Part shown: piece after piece, positions 1-8,497 of the stretch | Position numbering within the stretch: the first letter of the stretch is position 1 | Layout of the letters: every line of letters begins with the position of its first letter | Assembly: GCF_009618275.1 (NCBI RefSeq) | Contig: NZ_WIAD01000001.1 | Location: forward strand, 124,001-188,000 | Length of the DNA: 64,000 nucleotides | Direction: 5' to 3' | DNA from: Roseimaritima sediminicola | Lineage (GTDB): Bacteria; Planctomycetota; Planctomycetia; Pirellulales; Pirellulaceae | Program-made: the position numbers and the translations under genes | The notes under the pieces: generated by a model | Databases searched by the model: none | Told to the model about the DNA's origin: nothing | What the model saw: the letters and a program-made list of their open reading frames with translations, nothing else

Positions 1-1107
1 GCTACAGAGCGCAAACATGTAACCGGTGCCCGGCCCCGGATTAAACCACATCCGGAACATCCGGCCCAAAAACGTGCTAGGCAGCGTCCGCTGGACTCGC
101 GGACTCAGTTCCGGCGATTCGGCCAACATCAACGCCCCCATGATCAACCAGAAGCCCGCCAGGATCATCATCGCAAAATTAATCGGCTCGGCATCCACAT
201 AGGCGTCCGGGGTATGATTGGCGTAGTGCATCGGGATCAGCATCATCGCAAAGATCCACAGCAACTGCAGCGTGAACATGCACCACCGCAGGCCGGTCGA
301 GCGGTTTTCGGTGACCGGCGCAATCCTGGCCGCGGCGGCTTTGACAAACAACACCATACATCCGCTGCCCACCAGCCCGAACACTCCGACATACAACCAC
401 GACTCGGGCATGGAACCGGCATCCTGTCCCACGATGCCTCCCAGACAAACCCCGGCGCAGAGGAACTGGGCAAACAGCACGCATCCCAGCACAGCCAACA
501 GGGCGAACGCCTGCCAGGCGCGATGCGACGCCAGCGTGGCGATCATCAGAGCTGCGGTGGTCATCAACAGGGCGGTGAAAAACACCACGATGACCATCAT
601 CACCAGCGTCGGCATGTTCACGCCCCGCAGCAGATACGAAAAGGCCAATCCCGGCACGACGGCGGCAAAGTAGATCATCATCTGCAGCAGCGCGCTGTTC
701 AGCTTTCCCAGCACGATGCGCATCGAGGACAGCTTGGTGATCGCCAACATCTCGAACGTCCCGTCATCGATCTCGGCGGCCAAGGAACGATGGGCGACCA
801 ACGGCACCATCCCCAACAGCGGCAGGGCCAGCACAAAGTAATAGCCCTGCAGCATGTCTTCGCCCGAGGGCATGTAGTACACGTCGGGCGACAGGGTGAC
901 GATCCCCAGGACGGTCCAAAGCCAGGAACTTGCCAGCAACAAGAAGAACGTGATCACGAATTGCTTGCTCTTGAGCGCCTGCCGCGCTTCTTTGATCAGG
1001 ATCGGGTTCAACCAACCGCCGGCCCAGACGCTGGCTCGATCGATCCAGCCCCAGAAACCGTCCTGCTCTGGATCCCGCGTCAGGGGGTGAGGTTGATTCG
1101 GGTTCAT
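1..1107 (-). CDS. ABC-2 type transporter permease, partial (C-terminus beyond left edge)
   Basis: An integral membrane protein of at least 369 residues that starts MNPNQPHPLTRD and remains open at the window edge. After a cytoplasmic N-terminus with the stretch PILIKEARQALKSKQF, usual in planctomycete ABC-2 permeases, come repeated hydrophobic segments (for example VITFFLLLASSWLW and MMVIVVFFTALLMTTAALMI). This is the pattern of an ABC-2 exporter permease. The ATG overlaps the stop of the upstream ATPase gene by four bases (ATGA), so the two are almost certainly co-translated and form one transporter. The substrate cannot be told from sequence. The residues EIDDGTFEMLAITKLSSMRIV after the second helix resemble the coupling region of ABC-2 permeases. 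Confidence 0.85.
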   Translation of the reverse strand, partial: MNPNQPHPLTRDPEQDGFWGWIDRASVWAGGWLNPILIKEARQALKSKQFVITFFLLLASSWLWTVLGIVTLSPDVYYMPSGEDMLQGYYFVLALPLLGMVPLVAHRSLAAEIDDGTFEMLAITKLSSMRIVLGKLNSALLQMMIYFAAVVPGLAFSYLLRGVNMPTLVMMVIVVFFTALLMTTAALMIATLASHRAWQAFALLAVLGCVLFAQFLCAGVCLGGIVGQDAGSMPESWLYVGVFGLVGSGCMVLFVKAAAARIAPVTENRSTGLRWCMFTLQLLWIFAMMLIPMHYANHTPDAYVDAEPINFAMMILAGFWLIMGALMLAESPELSPRVQRTLPSTFLGRMFRMWFNPGPGTGYMFALCS

Positions 1108-2057
1108 TGCACGTGCCCCTGGGTGATTTGCAAGAAAACGTCCTCCAGCGATTCGTCCACGGTGGCGTAGTCCAGGACGTCGATTCGGGCATCGGTCAAG
1201 ATCCGCAGCAGTTCGACCTGGACGTCGTCGCCACCGTGCAAATGAAAGCGAATCAAACCGCGTTCGCCTTCCAGTTGGTCGACCGCCGGATGCGGCTGGA
1301 GCAGTTTGACGGCGGGCGCGACGTCGCCGAGGATGCGGACCAGGATGTTGCGGGTTTTGCGCAACTGGCGACGGATCTCTTCGACCGTGCCGGTGGCCAA
1401 CAGGCATCCCCGTTCGATGATGCCCACCGAATCGCACATTTCGGCCAGTTCCGTCAGGATGTGACTGCTGATCAGGATGGTTTTTCCCTCGGCCGCCAGA
1501 GCGCGGATCATCTGCCGCAGCTCGATGCGGGCACGTGGATCCAGTCCCGCGGCCGGTTCGTCCAGAATCAACACGGCCGGGTCGTGGATCAGCGCCCGGC
1601 CCAGACACAAACGCTGCTTCATGCCTTTGCTGAGCCCGCGGATCGGTTTGTAAGCCAATTGATCCAGGCCGGTAAATTCCATGACCCGCCGCAGCCGCCG
1701 CGTGCGGTCCCGACCGATCACGCCGTAGGAGCGAGCAAAGAAGTCCAGGTACTCGGCGCAGTTCGTATCGCCATAGGTGCCGAAGCCGTCGGGCATGAAC
1801 CCCAGCCGGCCACGGACGCGATCCGGATCGTTGATCGCCGACAGGCCTTGAATGAATGCGTCGCCGGAGGTGGGCAACTCCAGCGTCGCCAGGATGCGCA
1901 TGCTGGTCGTTTTGCCGGCGCCGTTGGGACCGATGTAGCCAAACACGCCGCCCGGCGGGACGGTAAACGACACATCGTTGACCGCGCGGGTGCTGCCGAA
2001 ATCGCGGCACAACCGCTGCAGTTCGATCGCCGGTCCGTTCCAAGAGCTTGCGATCAT
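1104..2057 (-). CDS. ABC transporter ATP-binding protein (NatA/CcmA-like)
   Basis: A 317-aa nucleotide-binding subunit. It has Walker A GPNGAGKTT (residues 43-51), signature LSKGMKQR (142-149), Walker B LILDEP (163-168) followed by AAGLDP, and the switch histidine in ISSH (199). The C-terminal 100 residues are the accessory domain usual for exporter ATPases paired with ABC-2 permeases. I start it at ATG 2057, which overlaps the TGA of the upstream gene (ATGA). The reading frame is open upstream to about 2201, but that part lies inside the upstream gene and lacks family similarity. It probably energises the permease encoded directly downstream. Confidence 0.93.
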   Translation of the reverse strand: MIASSWNGPAIELQRLCRDFGSTRAVNDVSFTVPPGGVFGYIGPNGAGKTTSMRILATLELPTSGDAFIQGLSAINDPDRVRGRLGFMPDGFGTYGDTNCAEYLDFFARSYGVIGRDRTRRLRRVMEFTGLDQLAYKPIRGLSKGMKQRLCLGRALIHDPAVLILDEPAAGLDPRARIELRQMIRALAAEGKTILISSHILTELAEMCDSVGIIERGCLLATGTVEEIRRQLRKTRNILVRILGDVAPAVKLLQPHPAVDQLEGERGLIRFHLHGGDDVQVELLRILTDARIDVLDYATVDESLEDVFLQITQGHVQ

Positions 2058-4342
2058 GGCAACCGTCCCATTAGATAGTGTTCGCGCTGGACCGACTGTG
2101 CCCGCTCGACCCCCAGCAAGGACCGCTCGTCGTCCGAACTTTCGGCAATAAAGGTGCCCCGAGGCATACGGTTCATCCACTGTTGCAGGCGTCGTTCCCA
2201 CTGGCCGACTTCATCGCCGATGCCATAGCGTCCCCAGGGGTCCGTACCGGACCGCAAACGGGGCCGCACATCGGGATCCAGTTTTTCGAATCGGATCACC
2301 GCCGGCGGTTCCCCTGCGCCGTCGGCGCCGCCCCCAGCGTCTTCCAGCGACCGACTCTGACCGCTGCCCACGCCGCTTGCATGCCAGTAGCGGCCGGCCT
2401 TGTCCCGGACCAACAACCGGTCCAGATCGTAGGGCAGATGGTTGTGGACCTGGGGCTGCGGCGTGTTCCAGTCCAGGGTGATCGTTTCCTCGACCGCCTG
2501 CGGATAACAGACCAGCATCTGTGTCTGGGCCCGCGGCGGCAGGAAGCAACCGCGCAGACGAACCGAGTCCTCGCCCGCGGTGATGGTTCCTTCAACATTG
2601 GAAGCCGCATTGTGGCGATAGCCTCGGCCGCCACGGATCGAGCCGCGTGCCACCGGATACACGGCCGCTTCGGGTGGCATCTGCAATCCTTTGTAGCTGT
2701 CCAAAACCGCGAAATAAGTTTGCCGCGACTGCGTCGCCAGATAACCGTTATGAGTATCGACCCAGGTGATCTGCCGCGTCCGGATACGCGTTTCGACGCC
2801 GTCGCTGAGGTAGGCGTACAGCACCAAGCCGCCGGTAATCAGCAGAGCCGTGACCGGGGCGATAAAGAACAGCAAGAACAGCCGTTGGCGGCGGCGCAAA
2901 TAAAGATAAAAGAACGGGCCGATGGCCAGGACAAACAGCGTGTTCAATACAACAAACAATTTCACGGGCGGTTGTCCCACCGCCGCGATCAACAGCGACC
3001 AGTAATTCCAGTCGCCGCCGGGAACGTTCACGCCATGGCGATGCACCCAGTTGAACTCGTCTGCATCGTCGACATCGACCACAGCTTGCCAGAGTTGGTA
3101 AGAACCGGGAAACGGGTCTTCGTCCCTAATCACCGTGACCCTACCCATGCCCCAGTCGCCCTGCCGAATCCGTTGTCTCAGTTCCTCGGCGGTGCGTTCG
3201 TATACCAGGGGATGTTCGTGCTTTCGCAGGTCCTCGACGGTTTCCGTTTGCAACTGGGCGATCGGCGAGAGATTACCGGTCGGAAGCGTTCCCGCGCCAC
3301 GCGCGATCTGCTGGTTGTCCGCGTTCAACAGCATCGGGCCGCTATAGCTGTCGTAGTGCCAGGAGACGTGTCCGGACAGGCGATTCAACCGGATCCGGTC
3401 TTCCAGCCTGCGGCCGGTGAGGATGCGGACGTTGCGGGGCGGCTCGAGCCGGACTTGATCCAACAGGGCGGGCGCTGCGATCTCGGATGCGTACACCCAC
3501 AACCGGCCCCCGTTTGCGACCCAATCGGTCAGCGCCCGGTAGGCAGCGGGCTGCTGCTGCAACCGCTCCAGATCCGGAGCCGCGATCAGGATCACGTCCA
3601 GCTGGGAATAGGCCAGCCAGTTTTCGGGCAATTGGGCGATATCCAATTGCCGAAACTGTACCGCCGCCTCCTGCACCTTGTCGATCTCCCGCAGCGCCTG
3701 GCGATGGTCCAGCCGCGTCGTGTCGGGGTCCGCCGGTAACGCCCCATCAAAGACGGTCTGCAGGGACCGTACGTCCGGACAAACCCGCCACGGCGGCGGC
3801 GAGGCGTTCTTACCAAGATTCGTGGCGACCACCACGCCGATACTACAGTGCTCGAGCGGTTGCAGTCGGCTGTTGCCGATGTTCAACACCGTCATCGCGT
3901 TCGGTATCGGCTGGTCGTTTTCCAGCACACGCACGCGAAGCGAGGACCACCCCACATAGTACGGCAGATACTGGACGCTGCGATGACCGGTCGCCCGCTG
4001 GGGCAGTTGCACACCGCACCGATACCGGTAATCCAGATTGGTCTGCAGTTGATCACCGGGGGTCAATTCGATGGTCAGATTCCGCTGCTGGGTAAACGTT
4101 CGCCCGACCGGTCGAAACACCAGGTGCACCGGTTGGTAGCCGTTGCCGGGCACGGATTCCATCTCCACCGACAATTGAAACCCTTGTCGGGGCGGCACCG
4201 GCACCCGCCCCAGCGGAACCGGTTCGGCGGGCACGGCGGTCATGGTGGCAAAGAACCAGCCGATCGCCAGGATCACCCCGGTCGCGCGGACGCCGAGCGA
4301 TCGAATATGGAAATGAAACGGCGCAGGGTCCGGACGATTCAC
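2054..4342 (-). CDS. Exported membrane-anchored protein of an ABC transporter operon, 762 aa
   Basis: I do not recognise a named family. A GTG start at 4342 overlaps the TGA of the preceding gene (GTGA). The first 38 residues form a signal peptide or anchor (ATGVILAIGWFFATM then AVPAEP). A long extracytoplasmic part of about 420 residues follows. It contains a stretch like a class-I glutamine-amidotransferase or GldG fold (DVILIAAPDLERL, then LTDWVANGGRLWVYASE), a fold often found in auxiliary proteins of gliding or exopolysaccharide-type ABC systems. Two helices at about 460-510 (VVLNTLFVLAIGPFFYLYL and FFIAPVTALLITGGLVLYAY) are followed by a beta-rich C-terminus. The ABC genes downstream suggest a role in the same transport process. 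That role is inference. Confidence 0.8.
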   Translation of the reverse strand: MNRPDPAPFHFHIRSLGVRATGVILAIGWFFATMTAVPAEPVPLGRVPVPPRQGFQLSVEMESVPGNGYQPVHLVFRPVGRTFTQQRNLTIELTPGDQLQTNLDYRYRCGVQLPQRATGHRSVQYLPYYVGWSSLRVRVLENDQPIPNAMTVLNIGNSRLQPLEHCSIGVVVATNLGKNASPPPWRVCPDVRSLQTVFDGALPADPDTTRLDHRQALREIDKVQEAAVQFRQLDIAQLPENWLAYSQLDVILIAAPDLERLQQQPAAYRALTDWVANGGRLWVYASEIAAPALLDQVRLEPPRNVRILTGRRLEDRIRLNRLSGHVSWHYDSYSGPMLLNADNQQIARGAGTLPTGNLSPIAQLQTETVEDLRKHEHPLVYERTAEELRQRIRQGDWGMGRVTVIRDEDPFPGSYQLWQAVVDVDDADEFNWVHRHGVNVPGGDWNYWSLLIAAVGQPPVKLFVVLNTLFVLAIGPFFYLYLRRRQRLFLLFFIAPVTALLITGGLVLYAYLSDGVETRIRTRQITWVDTHNGYLATQSRQTYFAVLDSYKGLQMPPEAAVYPVARGSIRGGRGYRHNAASNVEGTITAGEDSVRLRGCFLPPRAQTQMLVCYPQAVEETITLDWNTPQPQVHNHLPYDLDRLLVRDKAGRYWHASGVGSGQSRSLEDAGGGADGAGEPPAVIRFEKLDPDVRPRLRSGTDPWGRYGIGDEVGQWERRLQQWMNRMPRGTFIAESSDDERSLLGVERAQSVQREHYLMGRLP

Positions 4343-4809
4343 GAGGCATCCTCCCGAGCATCGGCGGCGGGAAGCGTCTTGGCCGGAGCCGTCGAGACGC
4401 AGGCCCCGTCCGCGTCCGAGCAGTGCACGGCGGAGCCGCCGGCCGGCGAATTCAGAGACTCGGCCACCGCCTCTGTGGTCGCGGCGCAGCGCGTCGGCAC
4501 GGCGGCTTGTGGGCGCGACAAATCCCCGCCGGCGGCTTGCACCAAGGGATGCATCGCCAAAGAGAACAGGTAGGAAATCGAGAACACCGCAGCGTAGGTC
4601 ACAAAGCAAACGACCGCAGCGGTGACCGCGACGACCAACGCTTTCAGGCCGACATAGTTACCGCTGAACCCCGTGCGAACCACCCATGACAGGACCGCGA
4701 CCAGCGTGGTCAGTCCGATCAGGGAAAGGATCGAAATTCGAGGCATCAACCGTTCGGGTTCTTCCCCAGCCGGTTCGCATCGCATACGGTCATCGGACAT
4801 TTCGGACAT
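4339..4809 (-). CDS. Small two-helix membrane protein, first gene of the ABC operon
   Basis: A 156-aa protein not recognised as a known family. Two hydrophobic helices are visible (ISILSLIGLTTLVAVLSWVV and LVVAVTAAVVCFVTYAAVF), followed by a polar, Ala/Ser-rich tail of about 70 residues. Its TGA overlaps the GTG of the next gene. The start could be the ATG at 4809 or the in-frame ATG four codons later, since no strong Shine-Dalgarno separates them. It is transcribed divergently from mscL across about 140 bases. Its reality rests on the coupled stop/start and on good codon use. Confidence 0.7.
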   Translation of the reverse strand: MSEMSDDRMRCEPAGEEPERLMPRISILSLIGLTTLVAVLSWVVRTGFSGNYVGLKALVVAVTAAVVCFVTYAAVFSISYLFSLAMHPLVQAAGGDLSRPQAAVPTRCAATTEAVAESLNSPAGGSAVHCSDADGACVSTAPAKTLPAADAREDAS

Positions 4810-4950
4810 GTCGATTACTCTGCCGTTTCATGTTAGAAAAGAGCCGCTCGGGGGGATCGCTATTCGCCCTCAGCATACCGAGCTTGGGCGGCAAAATCGA
4901 GCAATCGCTTTTCGTACGGTTCTAATCTCCTGGTGATCAAGGCTGCGGTT

Positions 4951-5418
4951 ATGGGAATGTTGCAGGAATTCAAGAAGTTCGCCCTCAAGGGCAACATGAT
5001 CGACATGGCCGTGGGGATCGTTATCGGGGCCGCGTTCAGCTCGGTGATCTCCTCGCTGGTCGAAGACGTGATCACGCCGCCGCTGGGTCTGTTGACCGAA
5101 CAGGTCGACTTTCAATCGTGGTCCTACACGCTTCGCGAAGCCCAACCGGCCGGAGAAGATGGCCAGCCGGTCGAAGCCGTATCCATCAACGTCGGCAATT
5201 TCCTGAACGCTCTGGTCAGCTTCCTGATCGTGGCGATCGCGATCTTTATCGTGATCAAACTGATGAACCGGGTCCGCGAACAGTTCGAAGCCGACGAGGA
5301 CACGCCCACGCCGACGTCCAAAAAGTGCGACGCCTGTAAGATGGAGATCCCCATCAAGGCAACCAAGTGCGGCCACTGTACCAGCGACCTGCCCGACGGC
5401 TCCACGTCCGCTGTGTAG
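4951..5418 (+). CDS. mscL: Large-conductance mechanosensitive channel MscL with C-terminal zinc ribbon
   Basis: A 155-aa inner-membrane channel that opens under membrane tension to release solutes on osmotic downshock. The N-terminus MLQEFKKFALKGNMIDMAVG and the first helix with VIGAAFSSVISSLVEDVI are typical of MscL. The second helix is FLNALVSFLIVAIAIFIVIK. The tail carries four cysteines as CDAC...CGHC (C126, C129, C140, C143), a zinc-ribbon signature. E. coli MscL lacks it. ATG 4951 is preferred because AAGG lies eight bases upstream. A GTG at 4933 in the same frame is possible and would add six residues. The stop TAG is the first part of a repeat. Confidence 0.95.
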   Translation: MGMLQEFKKFALKGNMIDMAVGIVIGAAFSSVISSLVEDVITPPLGLLTEQVDFQSWSYTLREAQPAGEDGQPVEAVSINVGNFLNALVSFLIVAIAIFIVIKLMNRVREQFEADEDTPTPTSKKCDACKMEIPIKATKCGHCTSDLPDGSTSAV

Positions 5419-5433
5419 CTGCTAGAGAGTTGC

Positions 5434-5451
5434 CTTTCGCTCCGCCGAAAG
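5434..5451. repeat. Palindrome CTTTCGCTCCGCCGAAAG downstream of mscL
   Basis: An imperfect 18-bp palindrome with arms CTTTCG and CGAAAG. The same core recurs in this window at 5602-5619, twice more up to 5690, at 52908-52924 and at 53097-53113. It is preceded by TAGAGAGTTGC, close to the TAGAGAGTCGC found after lysS. This is a REP-like dispersed palindrome, possibly an RNA hairpin at the mRNA end. Confidence 0.75.
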
Positions 5452-5476
5452 TGGCTCGGTCCGCCTCCCTTTCTCT

Positions 5477-5596
5477 CCAAAGTCTGGCGACTTCAGCTAC
5501 AGACGCTGGAGTCTAGCCTTTAGGCGATTCGTCGCTGCGCGCGCGGGCGGCTAAAGCCTGGACTCCAACGCTCCAAAGTCTGGCGACTTCAACTAC
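5477..5596. repeat. Two copies of a 24-bp repeat around a 60-bp inverted repeat
   Basis: Copies of the 24-bp unit (CCAAAGTCTGGCGACTTC then AGCTAC or AACTAC) lie at 5477-5500 and 5573-5596. Between them, at about 5505-5572, is an imperfect inverted repeat with arms GGAGTCTAGCCTTTAGGC and the complement of GCTAAAGCCTGGACTCC. The 24-bp unit returns four times at 11128-11276, so this is a dispersed family rather than a local duplication. Confidence 0.8.
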
Positions 5597-5693
5597 GGCT
5601 ACTTTCGGCGGAGCGAAAGGCGACTCTACGGCTACTCTCGGCGGAGCGAAAGGCGACTCTACGGCTACTCTCGGCGGAGCGAAAGGCTGCTCT
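5597..5693. repeat. 33-bp tandem repeat, three copies, running into the 3' end of the decaheme gene
   Basis: The copies lie at 5597-5629, 5630-5662 and 5663-5693 (the last one shortened). Each contains the palindrome CTTTCGGCGGAGCGAAAG (or CTCTCG...), followed by GCGACTCTAC. On the minus strand the unit begins GTAGCCGTAGAGTCGCC. The TAG at 5667-5665 is the stop codon of the decaheme cytochrome gene, so the third copy encodes its last residues. Confidence 0.85.
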
Positions 5694-7641
5694 GGCCGAC
5701 GTGGTAGTTGTGGCACTGAGTACAGTTGTCGCTGGCGGCCGTGGCGTTGTGACAAGCCGCACAGGACGCCTTGGGCAGGGGGCGAAAATCGTGGCTGCCA
5801 GGGGTGGTCGAAGCCCACTGCACCTCCGCGTCCCCGCCGGCAATTTGGTGACAGTGCGTGCAGTCATCCAGGATCGGCAGCTTCAGATGCGGCCGATGGG
5901 AAAAGCGGGTGAAGGGCCGCGGTTGTGGCTCCTCCGGCTCCGCTTGCCAGCGGAACGCGTCGGCGCCCACCGGTCGTTGGTGACATTGTAAACACGCCGC
6001 GACCGCGCGATGCTGCCACATCCGCTGGGCCAGCGGCGAATCCTTCGGCAGCTCCGCGGCGGCTTCGATCAATCCGACCAGCAGCGGATCGCCATGCCCC
6101 TGTCCGCGATACCGCACAGCCAACGTCAGATCGTCCCGGTACCAGCCCCCGGAGGGCAGCTGCGTTTGCGGATCGAACTCGGGCAGGTGCCAGGGGGCTG
6201 CCGCGGCGCCGCCGCTTTCAGCAAACCATCGCTTGGCGGAATCGTACAACAATTGCGGTGACAACTGGGCGGCAACGCGGCCCGCGGCGTCGTCACCGAC
6301 GCCGCTGGCGCCCAGACGCTGGCGGATCGTGCGATCGCTGTCTTCGGCCAACGCTTTGGCCAACCGGTCAATCGCCAACGCCACCTGCTCCGCGGCGGTG
6401 ACTTGTGTCTTGCTGGCAGCGTTGACTTTGGCAAAGTCTCGCTGGGCGGGCAGGCGTTCGAGGGCCGACTGCACCTCTGGATCGGCCGCCAGCAACCATT
6501 CGGTCAGCGGGCCGATGCGACCATCATAAAACCCCAGAGCCGCCTCGGGCCAGTGCGTCGCGCCGGCGGGTGGCTGGGCCAAGGCTGGCACGGCGAACAG
6601 GTCCAGGGCCTGAGCGGACTCGACCGCCAGCGTCGACTCGTGGCAGGATGCACAGGTCTGCTGGAAACTGCCCGACGCGGTGATCTCGCCCTCGGCCGTC
6701 CTCTGGTGGCACGCGCGGCAATCGAACTTCGGTGCGACGCCATCTTGCAACGATTCCGGAAAGTGTTTGCGGGCGTGGGCAGCGTGATCGAACGCGATGC
6801 GCCCCGGCCGGCGGTAGGGCCAATCCGTCCACTCGGGATGTCCATCGGCGAAACTGGCGAAACGATCCTGATGGCACGTTTGACACTGCTGGTTGGTCAG
6901 CGCCGTGAGATCGTGATTCGGACCCTGATGCTCGCGGTGGCATGCGCTGCACTGGACCGAGTTGGCAGCGAATGCGGGGCTGGGCAGAGAATCGTGCCAG
7001 GACCGGTCACCAAGCGAGTTGTCCCGGCTGATCCGATGCAGCTGTGCCGCCGTCAGATTATGGGCCAGCAGAGCCGTTTCGGGTTCGATTTGCCCGTGAT
7101 GACAATCGATGCACAATTGCGATTGGCTGATGCCGGCGTGCTGGGCTCCTGCGGCGACGAACCAGTTCACCAGTCCACCTTGGGCCGCCGGATGGCAGGC
7201 TGCACAGCGATCCGCCGCCAACTGACTGCCGAGGATCTGGGCGTGCGATCGGTGCAGCGGGCCGGGACGCAGCGGTTCACTTTGCCAGGGCACAGCGATC
7301 ATCAGGCCCAGGACGGCTACCGCGGCCAGGACGCCCGCGACGATTGCGCGCGTTCGCCGGCTGTGCCAGGAGCGCCGGGGAACACAGGGCGTCGGCGTCA
7401 GAGCGCACGTTCCATCGGCGTCAGGGCCCCGGTCGCAGGGGCCGCCCAAACAGGCCGGACGCCCACAGCGATATCCCCGGCGGCCTTCGACCGGACGACA
7501 CGCTCCGGTGGCCGGGCAGCCGCCATCGGGATTCGGGCCGTGGGCGCAAGGGTGTCCCTGATCGGCGTGTCCGCAGACCCAACGGTCGCTCGGCCGATCC
7601 GTCTGTGGCGGCTGGGGAGAATCGATTTCTTGTCGACGCAC
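5665..7641 (-). CDS. Membrane-anchored decaheme cytochrome c with Cys-rich cytoplasmic N-terminus
   Basis: A 658-aa protein with ten CxxCH heme c motifs: CAACH, CIDCH, CSACH, CQTCH, CRACH, CASCH, CLQCH, CTHCH, CAACH and CTQCH. A single helix at about 98-118 (AIVAGVLAAVAVLGLMIAVPW) precedes all the hemes, so they should lie outside the cytoplasmic membrane. The 97 residues before the helix hold nine cysteines in GPNPDGGC and GPDADGTC type motifs, perhaps another metal site. No ATG fits. I use GTG 7641, inside the 3' end of the cytochrome b gene (stop 7667), so the start is uncertain. It is the last gene of a three-gene electron-transfer operon. The tail QSSLSLRRE is encoded by a repeat. Confidence 0.9.
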   Translation of the reverse strand: MRRQEIDSPQPPQTDRPSDRWVCGHADQGHPCAHGPNPDGGCPATGACRPVEGRRGYRCGRPACLGGPCDRGPDADGTCALTPTPCVPRRSWHSRRTRAIVAGVLAAVAVLGLMIAVPWQSEPLRPGPLHRSHAQILGSQLAADRCAACHPAAQGGLVNWFVAAGAQHAGISQSQLCIDCHHGQIEPETALLAHNLTAAQLHRISRDNSLGDRSWHDSLPSPAFAANSVQCSACHREHQGPNHDLTALTNQQCQTCHQDRFASFADGHPEWTDWPYRRPGRIAFDHAAHARKHFPESLQDGVAPKFDCRACHQRTAEGEITASGSFQQTCASCHESTLAVESAQALDLFAVPALAQPPAGATHWPEAALGFYDGRIGPLTEWLLAADPEVQSALERLPAQRDFAKVNAASKTQVTAAEQVALAIDRLAKALAEDSDRTIRQRLGASGVGDDAAGRVAAQLSPQLLYDSAKRWFAESGGAAAAPWHLPEFDPQTQLPSGGWYRDDLTLAVRYRGQGHGDPLLVGLIEAAAELPKDSPLAQRMWQHRAVAACLQCHQRPVGADAFRWQAEPEEPQPRPFTRFSHRPHLKLPILDDCTHCHQIAGGDAEVQWASTTPGSHDFRPLPKASCAACHNATAASDNCTQCHNYHVGQSSLSLRRE

Positions 7642-7666
7642 GCGTGCAACACCCTGCCAGAGAAAA

Positions 7667-8497
7667 TTAACCCAGAAACCGCAGCACCAACAAAACATGC
7701 ACCGTCGCCCAAACCAACAGGGCGATCGACAACAGGCTGTGCAAAACCAGCCATCCCCGCAGCCGCAGCTGGAGGGCAAAGTGGTAGTCCAAATCGTCCC
7801 GCATCCGCACCAAAGCCGCAAAGCGACCGGCGGCGTCTCGAGTTCCCGCTTCCAGATAACGGTCCAGCTCGTTCAGCTGGGCCAGGATCCGGCGGCGACG
7901 ACCACCGCTGGGGACGGCGACGTACACCAGTCCAGGCCGAGACAGGAAAAACGGCTGCAGCGTTTGCGTATAGAACTGAGACAAGACCGCCGCAGCCTCG
8001 GGGCCACCGCCAGCGGCGCCCAACTGGTCCGTGACCAACTGATCGGCCAGCTGTGCGATGCGGCTGCGATGCCAACCAATCTGCTCGAATCGGTACTCGC
8101 CCGCCACGGCCGTCAAGCGTTTCGGTGCGCTGCGGCTGACGTACAGGCCATAGACGCCACTGCCGGCAACGGCCAAAAACAGTATCGCCAACCCGCCTTC
8201 GAACGTGCCGCTGGCCAGCAGCGTGGGAACGTGCAGGGCATAGGCGGCGGTAGCGAACAGTCCGGTGTAGATGTGAATCTGAACCCAGGTGGACATGGTC
8301 CACAGCGGCAGCACCGGGATTCGCCGGCGCAGGCCGATCAGGGTCAACAGCAGCACGCAGGCCAGCGTAGTCCAGCCGGTCATCACCGCGGCATGCCCCA
8401 GTCGCTGGGTGACCACCCACCGCAGCACTCCCAAGACGCCGATCGCCACCAGGGTCACGCCGGTGGCCAGCAACCGACGCTGCAGAAAACGATTCAT
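7667..8497 (-). CDS. Putative diheme cytochrome b-type membrane protein
   Basis: A 276-aa integral membrane protein with about five helices. Two His pairs with identical 13-residue spacing, H75/H89 in one helix (HIYTGLFATAAYALH) and H253/H267 in another (HSLLSIALLVWATVH), fit bis-His ligation of two b hemes as in ferric-reductase-like and NarI-like proteins. A cytoplasmic or periplasmic domain of about 110 residues separates the pairs. The ATG at 8497 shares one base with the upstream TGA (TGATG). Its place between an iron-sulfur protein and a decaheme cytochrome suggests it moves electrons through the membrane. The family assignment is inferred from the histidines and context. Confidence 0.82.
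   Translation of the reverse strand: MNRFLQRRLLATGVTLVAIGVLGVLRWVVTQRLGHAAVMTGWTTLACVLLLTLIGLRRRIPVLPLWTMSTWVQIHIYTGLFATAAYALHVPTLLASGTFEGGLAILFLAVAGSGVYGLYVSRSAPKRLTAVAGEYRFEQIGWHRSRIAQLADQLVTDQLGAAGGGPEAAAVLSQFYTQTLQPFFLSRPGLVYVAVPSGGRRRRILAQLNELDRYLEAGTRDAAGRFAALVRMRDDLDYHFALQLRLRGWLVLHSLLSIALLVWATVHVLLVLRFLG

Noticed and set aside
214-1170. Open frame of 318 codons on the plus strand
   Set aside because: It is antisense to the ABC permease, whose helices and overlap with the ATPase gene are clear. The plus-strand product is Gln/His-rich without any domain.
2078-3739. Open frame of 553 codons on the plus strand
   Set aside because: It lies antisense to the 762-aa exported protein. High GC leaves long antisense frames, and no motif is seen.
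5597-5693. 33-bp repeats considered as a CRISPR array
   Set aside because: The units are directly adjacent without unique spacers, and no cas gene is present.
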